Shown here piece after piece: positions 34,324 to 42,444 of a stretch of 64,000 bases of DNA. Location of the stretch: contig NZ_JACRSV010000003.1 in assembly GCF_014384905.1 (NCBI RefSeq), positions 186,001 through 250,000 on the forward strand, read 5' to 3'. The stretch comes from Fumia xinanensis. Lineage in GTDB: Bacteria > Bacillota > Clostridia > Oscillospirales > Ruminococcaceae. The translations under genes and the position numbers were made by a program. How positions within the stretch are numbered: the first letter of the stretch is position 1; each line of letters begins with the position of its first letter. The notes below the pieces were generated by a model. The model was not told where the DNA came from, searched no databases, and was given only the letters and a program-made list of their open reading frames with translations.

Positions 34324-34983
34324 TTAAAGCAGTACCTGTCCGTTGATGACCAGTTGAAACTTAAGCTCTAATTTGTCGGCGGCCTTGCGGCAGAGGACCA
34401 TCCGGTCGAGAAAAATTTCAAAGTAATCCATGACTGCGGACATTTCAGTGTCAATGGTAATAGCCAGCAAAAAACGCTCATGGTCTTCGGTGATGTCTGC
34501 ATAGGCGTGCTCGACGGCGTAGTTGACCCGATCGTGGATGTCAAAGGTGGCAAAGTCGGAATTGCGGACACGGGAACGGCGTACATCGGTCTTATCTGCC
34601 AAAATGAGCGCCGCAGCCACAGGATTCACCGGCATGGCGGTGCCTTCGTCGTGGTTTCCGATGGCGCTTATCACGGTGGCAATTTCGTCGGCAGGCATCC
34701 CCAGCTTGTCCAACAGACGAAACGCCATAACGGCGCCGCTCTGGGCATGATCGATGCGGTTGACGATATTGCCGATGTCATGGAGATATCCGGCGATTCG
34801 TGCAAGCTCTGCCTCCCGATGGGAATATTGGAGCTCTTCAAGGATCTGCCCCGCTTTTTCCGCCACCTTGGTCACGTGGGCGAAGCTGTGCTCGGTGTAC
34901 CCCAACGCGATCAGCGCTTCATCAGCTTTCTGAATATAGGTCTTGATTTGGGGATTGTTTTTGATTTGGTGAAATGTAATCAT
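34324..34983 (-). CDS. HD domain phosphohydrolase-like protein
   Basis: A 219-residue protein with an HD domain (about residues 25-130): EHSFAHVTKVAE provides the first histidine, YLHDIGN the HD pair (near 66-70) and GNHDEGTAMP a distal metal ligand. A C-terminal alpha/beta tail (about 150-219) has no recognised domain. Metal-dependent phosphohydrolase activity is expected; the substrate (nucleotide or cyclic dinucleotide) is unknown. It is located 14 bp after uvrC. Confidence 0.8.
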   Translation of the reverse strand: MITFHQIKNNPQIKTYIQKADEALIALGYTEHSFAHVTKVAEKAGQILEELQYSHREAELARIAGYLHDIGNIVNRIDHAQSGAVMAFRLLDKLGMPADEIATVISAIGNHDEGTAMPVNPVAAALILADKTDVRRSRVRNSDFATFDIHDRVNYAVEHAYADITEDHERFLLAITIDTEMSAVMDYFEIFLDRMVLCRKAADKLELKFQLVINGQVLL

Positions 34984-34997
34984 GCTGTTTCCTTTCT

Positions 34998-36809
34998 CTA
35001 CAGTTCCTGAATCGCCCGGTAAAGTTCTCCGGCGGTTTCTTCTGAAATTTTCGCGACCTGCCGCAGCTCGTTGGGGGACGCCTCTTTGAGTCGTTTTTTG
35101 GTGCGAAATTCCTTCATCAGCGCTTTGACTTTGGCCCCTCCAATGCCTTTGACCTTACGCAGTTCGCTTTCATAGGTAACTTTTTTGTGGAGCGTCCGCT
35201 GATAGGCGATGGCGAACCGGTGCACCTCGTCTTGGATGTTTGTTACTAACGTAAAGGCCGATTTCACAGTAGAAATGGCAATTTCGCCGCCCTCCCCGGT
35301 GATGGCTCTCGTGCGGTGGCGACTGTCCTTAACCATGCCGAACAGGGGCACATCGATGCCCAGTTCTTTGAGCAACGGCTCCACCGCCGCCACATGGCCT
35401 TTGCCTCCGTCCAGCAGAATCAGGTCGGGCAGCCGGGAAAAGGCCGGGTCATTTTCCAGATACCGGGTAAACCGCCGTCTCAGCACCTCCTGCATGGAGG
35501 CATAGTCGTCCTGCCCTGCCACGTCCTTGATGGCGAACCGCTTGTAATCGCTCTTTAGGGGCCTGCCGTTTTCAAAGACGATCATGCCGCCCACTCGGGC
35601 AGTCTCTCCCCAGTTTGAAATATCGTAGGCTTCGATATAATAAGGAGTGCTTGAAAGTCCCAGCAGCCGTCCCAGTTCTTCCAGCGCTGCCACCTCTCGG
35701 CCGGTGCGCTGGACTTTGAGGGAAAGCTGCTCCGCAGCGTTATTATAGGCCATTTCGATCAGCTTTTTGCGTTCGCCCTTCTGAGGAACGGACACGGTAA
35801 CCGCATGGGAACTCCGATGGCGCAAAAACTGCTGGAACAGATCCATGTCCTCCACTTCCTCGTCGAGGACCACTGCTTTGGGAAAATCCTGCGTATTTGC
35901 GTAATACCGGGTCATAAATTCATCCCGTACATCTTTTATATCGTACACTTCATCAAAAACAAAATTTTCTTTGTCGGAAAGCCTGCCTTCTCTGAATTTC
36001 AGTACCACACAGCAGGCCATCAGATGATTTTTGACAAAGCCCCACACGTCCATGGACCGGTTTTCAGGGAGGAGAACCACCTGGGTGTCTCCCACCTTGA
36101 CAATGGCGTTGATGCGGTCCCGGAGGCGAGCTGCCTTTTCAAATTCCAGATTCTCCGCCGCTGTTTCCATCTCTTCCCGCATTTTATCCACATTGACGCT
36201 GCCGCCGCTGCGGATATAGTCCATGGCGTCTTCCAAGAGGGCGTGGTATTCATCTTTGGACATCCTTCCCTGACAGAGGCCGATGCACTGCTTGATATGA
36301 AAATTGAGGCAGGGCCGCCCTTTGCGGAAATCCTGGGGAAATTTTCGGGAACAGGTGGGCAGACGGAAAATTTTGTTGACCTGTTCAACCGTCTGTTTCA
36401 CTACAAAGCCGCTGGTGTAAGGCCCCAGATAAGTGCCGCTGCCGGTTTTTTGTAAGGCGGCAGAGATGCGGGGGTACTCCTCGTCCGAAATGTGGATATA
36501 GTGATAGCCCTTGTCGTCTTTTAAAAGAATGTTGTATTTCGGATCATAATGTTTGATGAGGCTGCACTCCAGCACCAGGGCCTCAAACTCGCTGGCGGTG
36601 ACGATGTAGTCGAAGTCGTTGACCATCGAAACCATCTTCCGCACCTTTTCGTTGTGGGAAGAATTCTGGCGAAAATAGCTGACCACCCGGTTTTTTAGAG
36701 CCTTGGCCTTTCCTACATAGATGATTTCTCCTTGCTTATCCTTCATCAGGTAGACGCCGGGCTGCATAGTCAGGCTGAGGGCTTTTTGCTTCAGTTGTTC
36801 AATATCCAT
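34998..36809 (-). CDS. uvrC: Excinuclease ABC subunit C
   Basis: Makes both incisions around DNA lesions with UvrAB. The 603-residue protein has an N-terminal GIY-YIG nuclease (GVYLMKDKQGEIIYVGKAKA, residues 18-37), a UVR domain near 205-240 (MREEMETAAENLEFEKAARL), the RNase H-like nuclease domain (IEAYDISNWGE near 390, LILLDGGKGHV near 460) and the C-terminal helix-hairpin-helix (VKGIGGAKVKAL). Complete. Confidence 0.97.
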   Translation of the reverse strand: MDIEQLKQKALSLTMQPGVYLMKDKQGEIIYVGKAKALKNRVVSYFRQNSSHNEKVRKMVSMVNDFDYIVTASEFEALVLECSLIKHYDPKYNILLKDDKGYHYIHISDEEYPRISAALQKTGSGTYLGPYTSGFVVKQTVEQVNKIFRLPTCSRKFPQDFRKGRPCLNFHIKQCIGLCQGRMSKDEYHALLEDAMDYIRSGGSVNVDKMREEMETAAENLEFEKAARLRDRINAIVKVGDTQVVLLPENRSMDVWGFVKNHLMACCVVLKFREGRLSDKENFVFDEVYDIKDVRDEFMTRYYANTQDFPKAVVLDEEVEDMDLFQQFLRHRSSHAVTVSVPQKGERKKLIEMAYNNAAEQLSLKVQRTGREVAALEELGRLLGLSSTPYYIEAYDISNWGETARVGGMIVFENGRPLKSDYKRFAIKDVAGQDDYASMQEVLRRRFTRYLENDPAFSRLPDLILLDGGKGHVAAVEPLLKELGIDVPLFGMVKDSRHRTRAITGEGGEIAISTVKSAFTLVTNIQDEVHRFAIAYQRTLHKKVTYESELRKVKGIGGAKVKALMKEFRTKKRLKEASPNELRQVAKISEETAGELYRAIQEL

Positions 36810-36835
36810 CTATTAACCTCGTTTTGATATAGAAG

Positions 36836-36868
36836 AAAAAAGAAACAGCGCCGCCAAAACGGCAGCGC
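36836..36868 (-). terminator. Terminator of ptsH
   Basis: Stem GCGCCGCC/GGCAGCGC (36848-36855, 36861-36868; one G-U in RNA), then a T-rich tract on the minus strand; lies between the HPr gene and uvrC. Confidence 0.8.
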
Positions 36869-36884
36869 CTGATGTCATAAAAAA

Positions 36885-37148
36885 TTATTCTGCAAAAGCG
36901 GATTCAACGAGTTTTACCAAAGCGTCGACCGCTTCCTGCTCGTCGGGGCCGTCCGCGATGATCCGAATGTCGGTGCCGCCTATGATGCCCAGAGAAAGAA
37001 CGCCCAGCAGACTCTTGGCGTTGACTCTGCGCTCGTCTTTTTCCACCCAGACGGAGGATTTGTACTCGTTGGCTCTCTGGATAAAGAAGGTGGCAGGACG
37101 GGCGTGGAGGCCGACATGATTCTTGACGGTTACATCTTTAATGTACAT
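36885..37148 (-). CDS. ptsH: HPr phosphocarrier protein
   Basis: General PTS phosphocarrier that passes phosphate from enzyme I to sugar-specific EIIA. The 87-residue protein has the active His15 in HVGLHARPA and the regulatory Ser46 in NAKSLLGV, the site used by HPr kinase; Ser46-phosphorylated HPr is the CcpA corepressor in Firmicutes. It is monocistronic with its own promoter and terminator, not linked to ptsI here. Confidence 0.96.
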   Translation of the reverse strand: MYIKDVTVKNHVGLHARPATFFIQRANEYKSSVWVEKDERRVNAKSLLGVLSLGIIGGTDIRIIADGPDEQEAVDALVKLVESAFAE

Positions 37149-37221
37149 ATAATACTCTCCTAAACTACTTGAAAATTTCTATCAAATTCCATTGGATACC
37201 GTTTCCATTCAAATTATCTAT

Positions 37222-37249
37222 ATTATACCACGGCAAAAAGGGGAGTCAA
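37222..37249 (-). promoter_or_regulatory. Promoter of ptsH
   Basis: TTGACT (37244-37249) and TATAAT (37222-37227), spacer 16 bp, minus strand. Confidence 0.75.
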
Positions 37250-37399
37250 CAAAATTTATCGCGGAAAACGCGTCTTTCCTGAAAATTCGGCGACTGCGTA
37301 AAATCTACATAATAGTTTTCCACATATTTGTGCAGAATTGCCAATTTTTTTAAACCGATTTTCCACAATCCCCAAAGGACAACCAGACCCAAGGCAGAC

Positions 37400-38092
37400 T
37401 CAATCCTTCTTTTCCAGCAAATCCGGTCGTTTTTCTCGGGTACGGAGGAGGGACTGTTCGTTCCGCCAGGCATTGATATTGGCGTGATGGCCCGAGAGGA
37501 GCACGTCGGGCACTCTCAAGCTGTCCCACTCTTCGGGGCGAGTGTATTGGGGGTATTCTAGCAGGCCGTCCATGTGGCTTTCTTTCTCAAAGCATTCGTC
37601 GGCCGCCAAAACTCCATCACAGAGCCGCACCACGCTGTCAATGAGCACCAGCGCCCCTAATTCCCCACCGGTGAGCACATAGTCTCCAATGGAAATTTCC
37701 TCGTCGACGATGCGTTCGATGATCCGTTCGTCTACCCCTTCATAATGCCCGCAGAGCAGAAACAGATGCGGCACCTCTCGCAAAGCCAGTGCTTTTTGCT
37801 GGTTGAGGGTTTTCCCTTGAGGGGAAAGGTAGATGACATGGGGGATCGACTGGGTCTGCCGTACTATATCCAGATAACAGCGGTAAATAGGCTCCGGCTG
37901 CATGACCATCCCTTTGCCGCCGCCGTAAGGGGAATCATCCACCCGATGGTGCTTTGAGTCAGGAGAATAGTCCCGAATATTGTGGCAGTAAATCTCCACC
38001 AGGTTGTTTTTGCGGGCCCGTCCGATAATACTAGTTTGGAGAACCGCTTCACACATTTCGGGAAACAGAGTTGCTACGTCGATCCTAATCAT
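37400..38092 (-). CDS. trmD: tRNA (guanine-N1)-methyltransferase
   Basis: Methylates G37 of tRNAs reading CNN codons, preventing frameshifts. The 230-residue SPOUT enzyme begins MIRIDVATLFPEM, has the substrate loop YGGGKGMVMQPEP near residue 58 and the trefoil-knot SAM site LCGHYEGVDERI / ISIGDYVLTGGE near 110-140. It overlaps rimM by 8 bp, as in many bacteria. Confidence 0.97.
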   Translation of the reverse strand: MIRIDVATLFPEMCEAVLQTSIIGRARKNNLVEIYCHNIRDYSPDSKHHRVDDSPYGGGKGMVMQPEPIYRCYLDIVRQTQSIPHVIYLSPQGKTLNQQKALALREVPHLFLLCGHYEGVDERIIERIVDEEISIGDYVLTGGELGALVLIDSVVRLCDGVLAADECFEKESHMDGLLEYPQYTRPEEWDSLRVPDVLLSGHHANINAWRNEQSLLRTREKRPDLLEKKD

Positions 38093-38591
38093 CGAACAGC
38101 CCCTCCAACGGACGGATTTTCATGATACCATTTTTCAAATCAGTTTGTATTACCACCTGAGGTATGGCGGGGATATAACGGGTTTTCCCGTCGGCAAACC
38201 GGATGTGGTACACGTCGTTGGCGCCAGTGGGGCTCACTTCGGTGAGCTCTCCGTACACAATGTTTTCATCGTCGGCATCGACGACCTTGAGGCCGATCAG
38301 GTCAGCAACAAAATAAGTCCCCTTCGGAAGCTTCACCTGGTCGCGGGAGATGTACAGCAATTTGTTGACCAGCGCCTGAGCGGCTTCCGGGGTGTTGATT
38401 CCATCTAGCTGCATAATGACGATATTTTTATGGGGCCGGGCGGAGCGCACCTTAATAGGCTCACCGTCCAGATAGACCTTTTTGAACCCGGCGGCGAAAT
38501 CGGGGGTGTCGCACCATGGCTGGAGACGAATCTCCCCTTTGAGCGCGTGAATCGCCACCACTTTTCCCAGTTCCAACAAATCTTTTCCCAT
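38085..38591 (-). CDS. rimM: Ribosome maturation factor RimM
   Basis: Assists 30S head assembly by binding S19. The 168-residue protein starts MGKDLLELGKVVAIHALKGEIRL (N-terminal barrel) and ends with the PRC-barrel IPAIPQVVIQTDL region. ATG 38591 is chosen by homology; the AAAGGA site lies 12 nt upstream, so the TTG one codon earlier could also be used. It has its own promoter within a strong inverted repeat. Confidence 0.93.
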   Translation of the reverse strand: MGKDLLELGKVVAIHALKGEIRLQPWCDTPDFAAGFKKVYLDGEPIKVRSARPHKNIVIMQLDGINTPEAAQALVNKLLYISRDQVKLPKGTYFVADLIGLKVVDADDENIVYGELTEVSPTGANDVYHIRFADGKTRYIPAIPQVVIQTDLKNGIMKIRPLEGLFDD

Positions 38592-38703
38592 CAAAATAAA
38601 CAATCCTTTCTGGGCATTTGTGTGCCGCCTATTTGGCGAAAACGCAAACGTCCGAGTTTGAAAGTATCCTTCCAAACTGCCGTATCTATCATTATTTACC
38701 TGC

Positions 38704-38733
38704 ATTCTATCATTGAAAGGCGGCTTTTGTCAA
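38704..38733 (-). promoter_or_regulatory. Promoter of rimM-trmD
   Basis: TTGACA (38728-38733) and TAGAAT (38704-38709), spacer 18 bp, minus strand. The -35 box lies in a perfect 12-bp inverted repeat (38720-38731, 38737-38748). Confidence 0.6.
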
Positions 38734-38762
38734 CGGGACAAAAGCCGCTCGTTTTTTCGGTG

Positions 38763-38793
38763 AAAAATTCCCGCCTGTAAATTCAGGCGGGAA
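38763..38793 (-). terminator. Terminator of khpA
   Basis: Perfect 10-bp stem TTCCCGCCTG/CAGGCGGGAA (38768-38777, 38784-38793) followed by TTTTTC on the minus strand, just after the khpA stop. Confidence 0.85.
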
Positions 38794-38798
38794 GGGCA

Positions 38799-39032
38799 TC
38801 AGTCGATTTCGACCATGATTTTTTCGTTGCGCTGTGCAGCGCAGGAACGCATCACCACGCGGATGGCCTTGGCGATTCTCCCCTGCTTGCCGATGACGCG
38901 GCCCATATCGTCGGGGGCGACGTTTAAGTGGTACACAATAACGCCTTCCTCGTTGGGCTCGTCGACGGAAACTTTGACAGCGTCTTTATCCTCGACCAAT
39001 CCTTTGGCCAGAGCGATCAATAAATCCTGCAT
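38799..39032 (-). CDS. khpA: KH-domain RNA-binding protein KhpA
   Basis: Small 77-residue single-KH protein (YlqC family). The GxxG loop is VIGKQGRIAKAIR near residue 50. In Firmicutes KhpA pairs with KhpB to bind RNAs and affect cell elongation and division. ATG 39032 gives the family N-terminus MQDLLIALAKGLVED; the earlier ATG (39044) touches the AAAGGA site. Located between rpsP and rimM as usual. Confidence 0.92.
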   Translation of the reverse strand: MQDLLIALAKGLVEDKDAVKVSVDEPNEEGVIVYHLNVAPDDMGRVIGKQGRIAKAIRVVMRSCAAQRNEKIMVEID

Positions 39033-39130
39033 AAAAATCAGCATTCCTTTCTGGACGTTTTGGAAGGTTTTGTGCGGCAATGGCGCAAAACTCCTCCTTT
39101 GCGGTCACTGGTAAAATTTTCGTACAATCC

Positions 39131-39157
39131 GAAAATACCGTGCTTAAAGCACGGTAT
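39131..39157 (-). terminator. Hairpin after rpsP
   Basis: An 11-bp perfect stem (39135-39145 with 39147-39157) followed by TTTTC on the minus strand; a partial terminator that would lower khpA relative to rpsP. A second hairpin CTGTCG/CGACAG follows at 39159-39179. Confidence 0.6.
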
Positions 39158-39205
39158 CCTGTCGCTGGTATCCCGACAGCCGGGATGAACCGCAGCCGCC
39201 AAAAA

Positions 39206-39448
39206 TTACTTTTCAGCGCCGATTTTCAAGATTTTCTTGACGGTATCGGTGGGCTGAGCACCGTTGGCAATCCATTTGTTTGCTTTCTCAACGTCTACAT
39301 TGATGACACTGGGGTTTTTGGTGGGATCGTAGGTACCGATCTCCTCGATGAATCTGCCGTCTCTGGGATATCTGGAATCCGCAACAACGATACGGTAAAA
39401 GGGAGCTTTTTTCGCACCCATTCTGCGCAGTCTGATTTTAACAGCCAT
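39206..39448 (-). CDS. rpsP: 30S ribosomal protein S16
   Basis: Primary 16S-rRNA-binding protein of the 30S subunit. The 80-residue protein has the family start MAVKIRLRRMGAKKAPFYRI and the usual length. GGAGGTG precedes the ATG. It sits in the conserved ffh-rpsP-khpA-rimM-trmD order. Confidence 0.98.
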   Translation of the reverse strand: MAVKIRLRRMGAKKAPFYRIVVADSRYPRDGRFIEEIGTYDPTKNPSVINVDVEKANKWIANGAQPTDTVKKILKIGAEK

Positions 39449-39516
39449 TTGAACACCTCCTAAAATTACTCTCTATCTACAGCCCGCCGTAAATCCGGAC
39501 GGAGTGTAACCTAAAA

Positions 39517-40851
39517 TTACATCATGGGGGGAAGCCGCATCCGGCGTTTGCCTTTTTTGCCGCCGCCCAGCTTTTTCATCATCTGCTTCATCTGCTCAAA
39601 CTGTTTGAGCAGACGGTTCACGTCCTGGACCTCGGTGCCGCTTCCGGCGGCAATGCGCCGCTTCCGGCTGGGGTTAATGATGGACGGTTTAGCCCGTTCC
39701 GCCTTGGTCATCGAGGTAATCATGGCCTCGATGCGGGTAAACTGATTGTCGTCTAAATTCATTTCATCTATTTTGTTGCCCACGCCGGGGAGCATCGAAA
39801 CAATCTGCCTCAAAGAACCCATCTTGCGGATCTGCCGCAGCTGATCCAATAAATCGTTCATATCGAAGCTGTTTTCCTTCATCTTTTTGGCAAGCTCAGC
39901 GGCTTCTTTTTCGTCCACCGCGTCCTGGGCCTTTTCGATAAGGGTCAAAACGTCGCCCATCCCCAGAATCCGTGACGCCATTCGCTCGGGATGGAAGGGC
40001 TCCAGGTCGTCGATTTTTTCGCCGATACCGGAGAATTTGATGGGCTTGCCAGTGACCTGCAAGACAGAGATCGCTGCGCCGCCGCGAGTGTCGGAGTCAA
40101 GCTTTGTGAGGATGACGCCGGTAATGGGAAGCGCCTTGTTAAAGGTGTCTGCCACGTTGACGGCGTCCTGACCGGTCATGGCGTCGACTACCAGCAAAAT
40201 TTCGTTGGGAACAACGGTTTTCTCGATGTTTTTCAGCTCTTCCATCAGCTTTTCGTCGATGTGGAGCCGGCCGGCGGTGTCGATGATGACCAGATCGTGA
40301 CCGTGGTCTTTGGCGTATTTGACGCCTTCCGACGCGATTTTCACCGGGTCACCCTGCCCCATTTCAAAAACGGTGGCGCCGGCCTTTTCGCCGACGATTT
40401 TCAGCTGCTCGATGGCGGCGGGGCGGTAGACGTCACAGGCAACTAAGAGAGGACGTCTGCCCTGGCCCTTAAAATATTTTGCCAGCTTTGCCGAGTGGGT
40501 GGTTTTACCGCTTCCCTGTAAGCCGCACATCAACACGATGCAAGGAGGCTTCGACGGAAATACCAGCCGGGCGTTTTGCCCGCCCATCAACGCTGTCAAT
40601 TCCTCATTTACGATTTTGATAACCTGTTGGGCGGGGGTGAGGCTTTCCAAAACCTCCTGCCCTACTGCACGCTCGCTGACATTTTTGACAAAATCCTTGA
40701 CGACTTTATAGTTTACGTCCGCTTCCAGAAGGGCGAGCTTTACTTCCCGCATGGCTTCCTTGATGTCGGTTTCATTTAGTTTGCCTTTGCTCTTGAGTTT
40801 TTTGAACGCTGCGGACAGTTTGTCTGCAAGGCTTTCAAATGCCAACTGCAA
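39517..40851 (-). CDS. ffh: Signal recognition particle protein Ffh
   Basis: SRP54 GTPase that binds signal peptides and 4.5S RNA for co-translational membrane targeting. The 444-residue protein has an N domain, G1 GLQGSGKTT near residue 110, DTAGR near 190, TKLDSDTRGG near 248 and an M domain with the RNA-binding SRKRRIAAGSG near 395. Complete, in the same transcript as ylxM. Confidence 0.98.
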   Translation of the reverse strand: MQLAFESLADKLSAAFKKLKSKGKLNETDIKEAMREVKLALLEADVNYKVVKDFVKNVSERAVGQEVLESLTPAQQVIKIVNEELTALMGGQNARLVFPSKPPCIVLMCGLQGSGKTTHSAKLAKYFKGQGRRPLLVACDVYRPAAIEQLKIVGEKAGATVFEMGQGDPVKIASEGVKYAKDHGHDLVIIDTAGRLHIDEKLMEELKNIEKTVVPNEILLVVDAMTGQDAVNVADTFNKALPITGVILTKLDSDTRGGAAISVLQVTGKPIKFSGIGEKIDDLEPFHPERMASRILGMGDVLTLIEKAQDAVDEKEAAELAKKMKENSFDMNDLLDQLRQIRKMGSLRQIVSMLPGVGNKIDEMNLDDNQFTRIEAMITSMTKAERAKPSIINPSRKRRIAAGSGTEVQDVNRLLKQFEQMKQMMKKLGGGKKGKRRMRLPPMM

Positions 40852-40879
40852 TCCCTCCTAACGGGCTATACGTGATGTA

Positions 40880-41254
40880 TTATGAAAAGTTGTCGTCGAT
40901 ATAATCATTTAACATGGTTCGGATGGCAATGGAATCTTCCTCGATAGCCGCCGACGAAGTGAATCCTTCGTTGGTGCGCTCAATATCTCCGCAGAGTTCG
41001 GTGACTCGTTCCACTACCTGCATCAGGCGGGTTATTTTTTCCGCAAAGTGGAGCCTTTCTTCCAGTTCCGTTAAATAGGCTTCACCGCGCTTAATGTTGT
41101 CCCGGACACCCTGTCTCGTAATGCCCTCGTGCTCAGAAATTTCCGCCAAGGAAAGGTCCTGATTGTAATAGAGCTCAATGACGTCTTTCTGTTTATCGGT
41201 GAGCATCTCGCCGTAAAAATCCAAAAGTACCGAAAAATGCAAATCTTTACTCAT
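40880..41254 (-). CDS. ylxM: YlxM/p13-like SRP-associated HTH protein
   Basis: A 124-residue protein (UPF0122) with a sigma70-region-4-like HTH (LSLAEISEHEGITRQGVRD, about 34-52). It is usually encoded directly before ffh and implicated in SRP function. The start at 41254 gives the family N-terminus MSKDLHFSVLLDFYG; the ATG at 41368 would add 38 unrelated residues and has no site. Transcribed with ffh from a consensus promoter after a 160-nt leader. Confidence 0.92.
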   Translation of the reverse strand: MSKDLHFSVLLDFYGEMLTDKQKDVIELYYNQDLSLAEISEHEGITRQGVRDNIKRGEAYLTELEERLHFAEKITRLMQVVERVTELCGDIERTNEGFTSSAAIEEDSIAIRTMLNDYIDDNFS

Positions 41255-41416
41255 TTTTATGACTACCTTTCTTCGGAATTGCGGTTGGTTTGCAAAGCAA
41301 ACCGTCGCCATTGATATACGGAGGCGAAAACCGCAAAACGGGTTTGAAAGAATTGATCTTTCAAACATCCCTCTTTCTGATTTTTTGCGACAGGTGTAAA
41401 CTTTTTTCCTTTACAA
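41255..41416 (-). promoter_or_regulatory. Structured leader of ylxM-ffh
   Basis: About 160 nt of leader with two hairpins: GTTTGAAAGA/TCTTTCAAAC (about 41340-41364) and GGTTTGC/GCAAACC (about 41286-41302). No terminator-like T-run follows either, so any role in control is open. Confidence 0.45.
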
Positions 41417-41422
41417 AAACCT

Positions 41423-41451
41423 ATTATACACAAGTTCCGCTTATCTGTCAA
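41423..41451 (-). promoter_or_regulatory. Promoter of ylxM-ffh
   Basis: Perfect consensus TTGACA (41446-41451) and TATAAT (41423-41428) with 17-bp spacing on the minus strand. Confidence 0.9.
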
Positions 41452-41570
41452 GTGATTTCCTTTACAGACCGCAAAAATATTTCTCTTTTTTTTATTTATT
41501 TTTTGTGAAAAAAAGGAAACCCTATCAAGTAATCCATAAAAAAGTTCAAATTGGAAAGGGCGGATGCACT

Positions 41571-42098
41571 TTGGTGAAGATTATCCTGCTGGGGCAGCAT
41601 CACAACCGATATCTTGAGCGGTTTTTTATCGAAAATTTGTCAGAACACTACTGCCTGACGGCGTTTTCCGAGGACGGCATCTTTTCGATAGGACAAGGCA
41701 AAAACCTCATGCTTTTTAGTCTGTCGGCACTTTCCTATTGCCGTGCTGACCACTGTATCAGTGTTCTAACTCCCCACACAAAACTGCCTGAACCCCTTCC
41801 GGCAGGAACGATTGTCATAGCCGCCTCCGATGATGAACGACAGCTGAAATCCTTGGCCAAAGCCCAGATACCGGTGATCACCTGCGGGCTTTCTTCTAAA
41901 GATACTTTTACCTTTTCCAGTAAGGAGGAGGAAAGTGCAGTAGTGGCTTTGATGCGAAGCGTCAAAAGTGTCTATGGGCACACCATTGAACCTATGGAGG
42001 TGCCAATCACCTTTCCTCCTAAAACCGATGATTTTACCCTGCTTTCCTATATGGCGAGCCTAATTTTAACAGAGACCATAAGCGCCCAAAAACAGTAA
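41571..42098 (+). CDS. Uncharacterised clostridial protein
   Basis: A 175-residue protein of a family known only from Clostridia. The core has alternating strands and helices: an N-terminal VKIILLGQ strand, TIVIAASDDERQL near 81 and VITCGLSSKDTFTFSS near 100, followed by IEPMEVPITFPP near 140. The pattern suggests an alpha/beta (possibly nucleotide- or ligand-binding) fold, but no catalytic motif is evident. The start is probably TTG 41571 (GGAAAGGG 10 nt upstream) or GTG 41574; an upstream GTG at 41505 has no site. It precedes the spore protein gene. Confidence 0.7.
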   Translation: MVKIILLGQHHNRYLERFFIENLSEHYCLTAFSEDGIFSIGQGKNLMLFSLSALSYCRADHCISVLTPHTKLPEPLPAGTIVIAASDDERQLKSLAKAQIPVITCGLSSKDTFTFSSKEEESAVVALMRSVKSVYGHTIEPMEVPITFPPKTDDFTLLSYMASLILTETISAQKQ

Positions 42099-42194
42099 TA
42101 GAAATCAAAATTTTACCAGTTATAAAGCAGACGGATCGGCAAACAATACTACTGCAAACGCAAATGAAAAAAGAATTTAAGGAGTGTTAATATT

Positions 42195-42398
42195 ATGTCT
42201 AGCAATAACAACGGTAACAGCATTATGGTTCCTCAGGCTAAAGAAGCTATGGAAAAATTCAAAATGGAAGCTGCAAGCGAAGTCGGCGTTAACCTGAAAC
42301 AGGGTTACAACGGCGATTTGACCTCCAGAGAAGCTGGTTCTGTAGGCGGTCAGATGGTTAAGAAAATGATTGAAGCTTACGAAAACGGCCTCAAATAA
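42195..42398 (+). CDS. Alpha/beta-type small acid-soluble spore protein
   Basis: A 67-residue DNA-binding protein that saturates spore DNA and protects it from UV and heat. It has the family motifs EVGVNLKQGYNGDLTSREAG (residues 29-48), including the germination-protease region, and the C-terminal VGGQMVKKMIEAYE. AAGGAGTG precedes the ATG. A sigmaG promoter was not identified with confidence. Its presence shows that the organism is a spore former. Confidence 0.96.
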   Translation: MSSNNNGNSIMVPQAKEAMEKFKMEAASEVGVNLKQGYNGDLTSREAGSVGGQMVKKMIEAYENGLK

Positions 42399-42413
42399 GT
42401 TTTAATTTTACTG

Positions 42414-42444
42414 AAAAAGCCTCCGCAAAAAGCGGAGGCTTTTT
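42414..42444. terminator. Bidirectional terminator after the spore protein gene
   Basis: Perfect 13-bp stem (42414-42426 with 42432-42444) with A- and T-rich ends; it also serves the convergent MBL-fold gene. Confidence 0.9.

Noticed and set aside
37246..37473. 75-codon minus frame after trmD
   Set aside because: Overlaps both the end of trmD and the ptsH promoter region and lacks a ribosome binding site.
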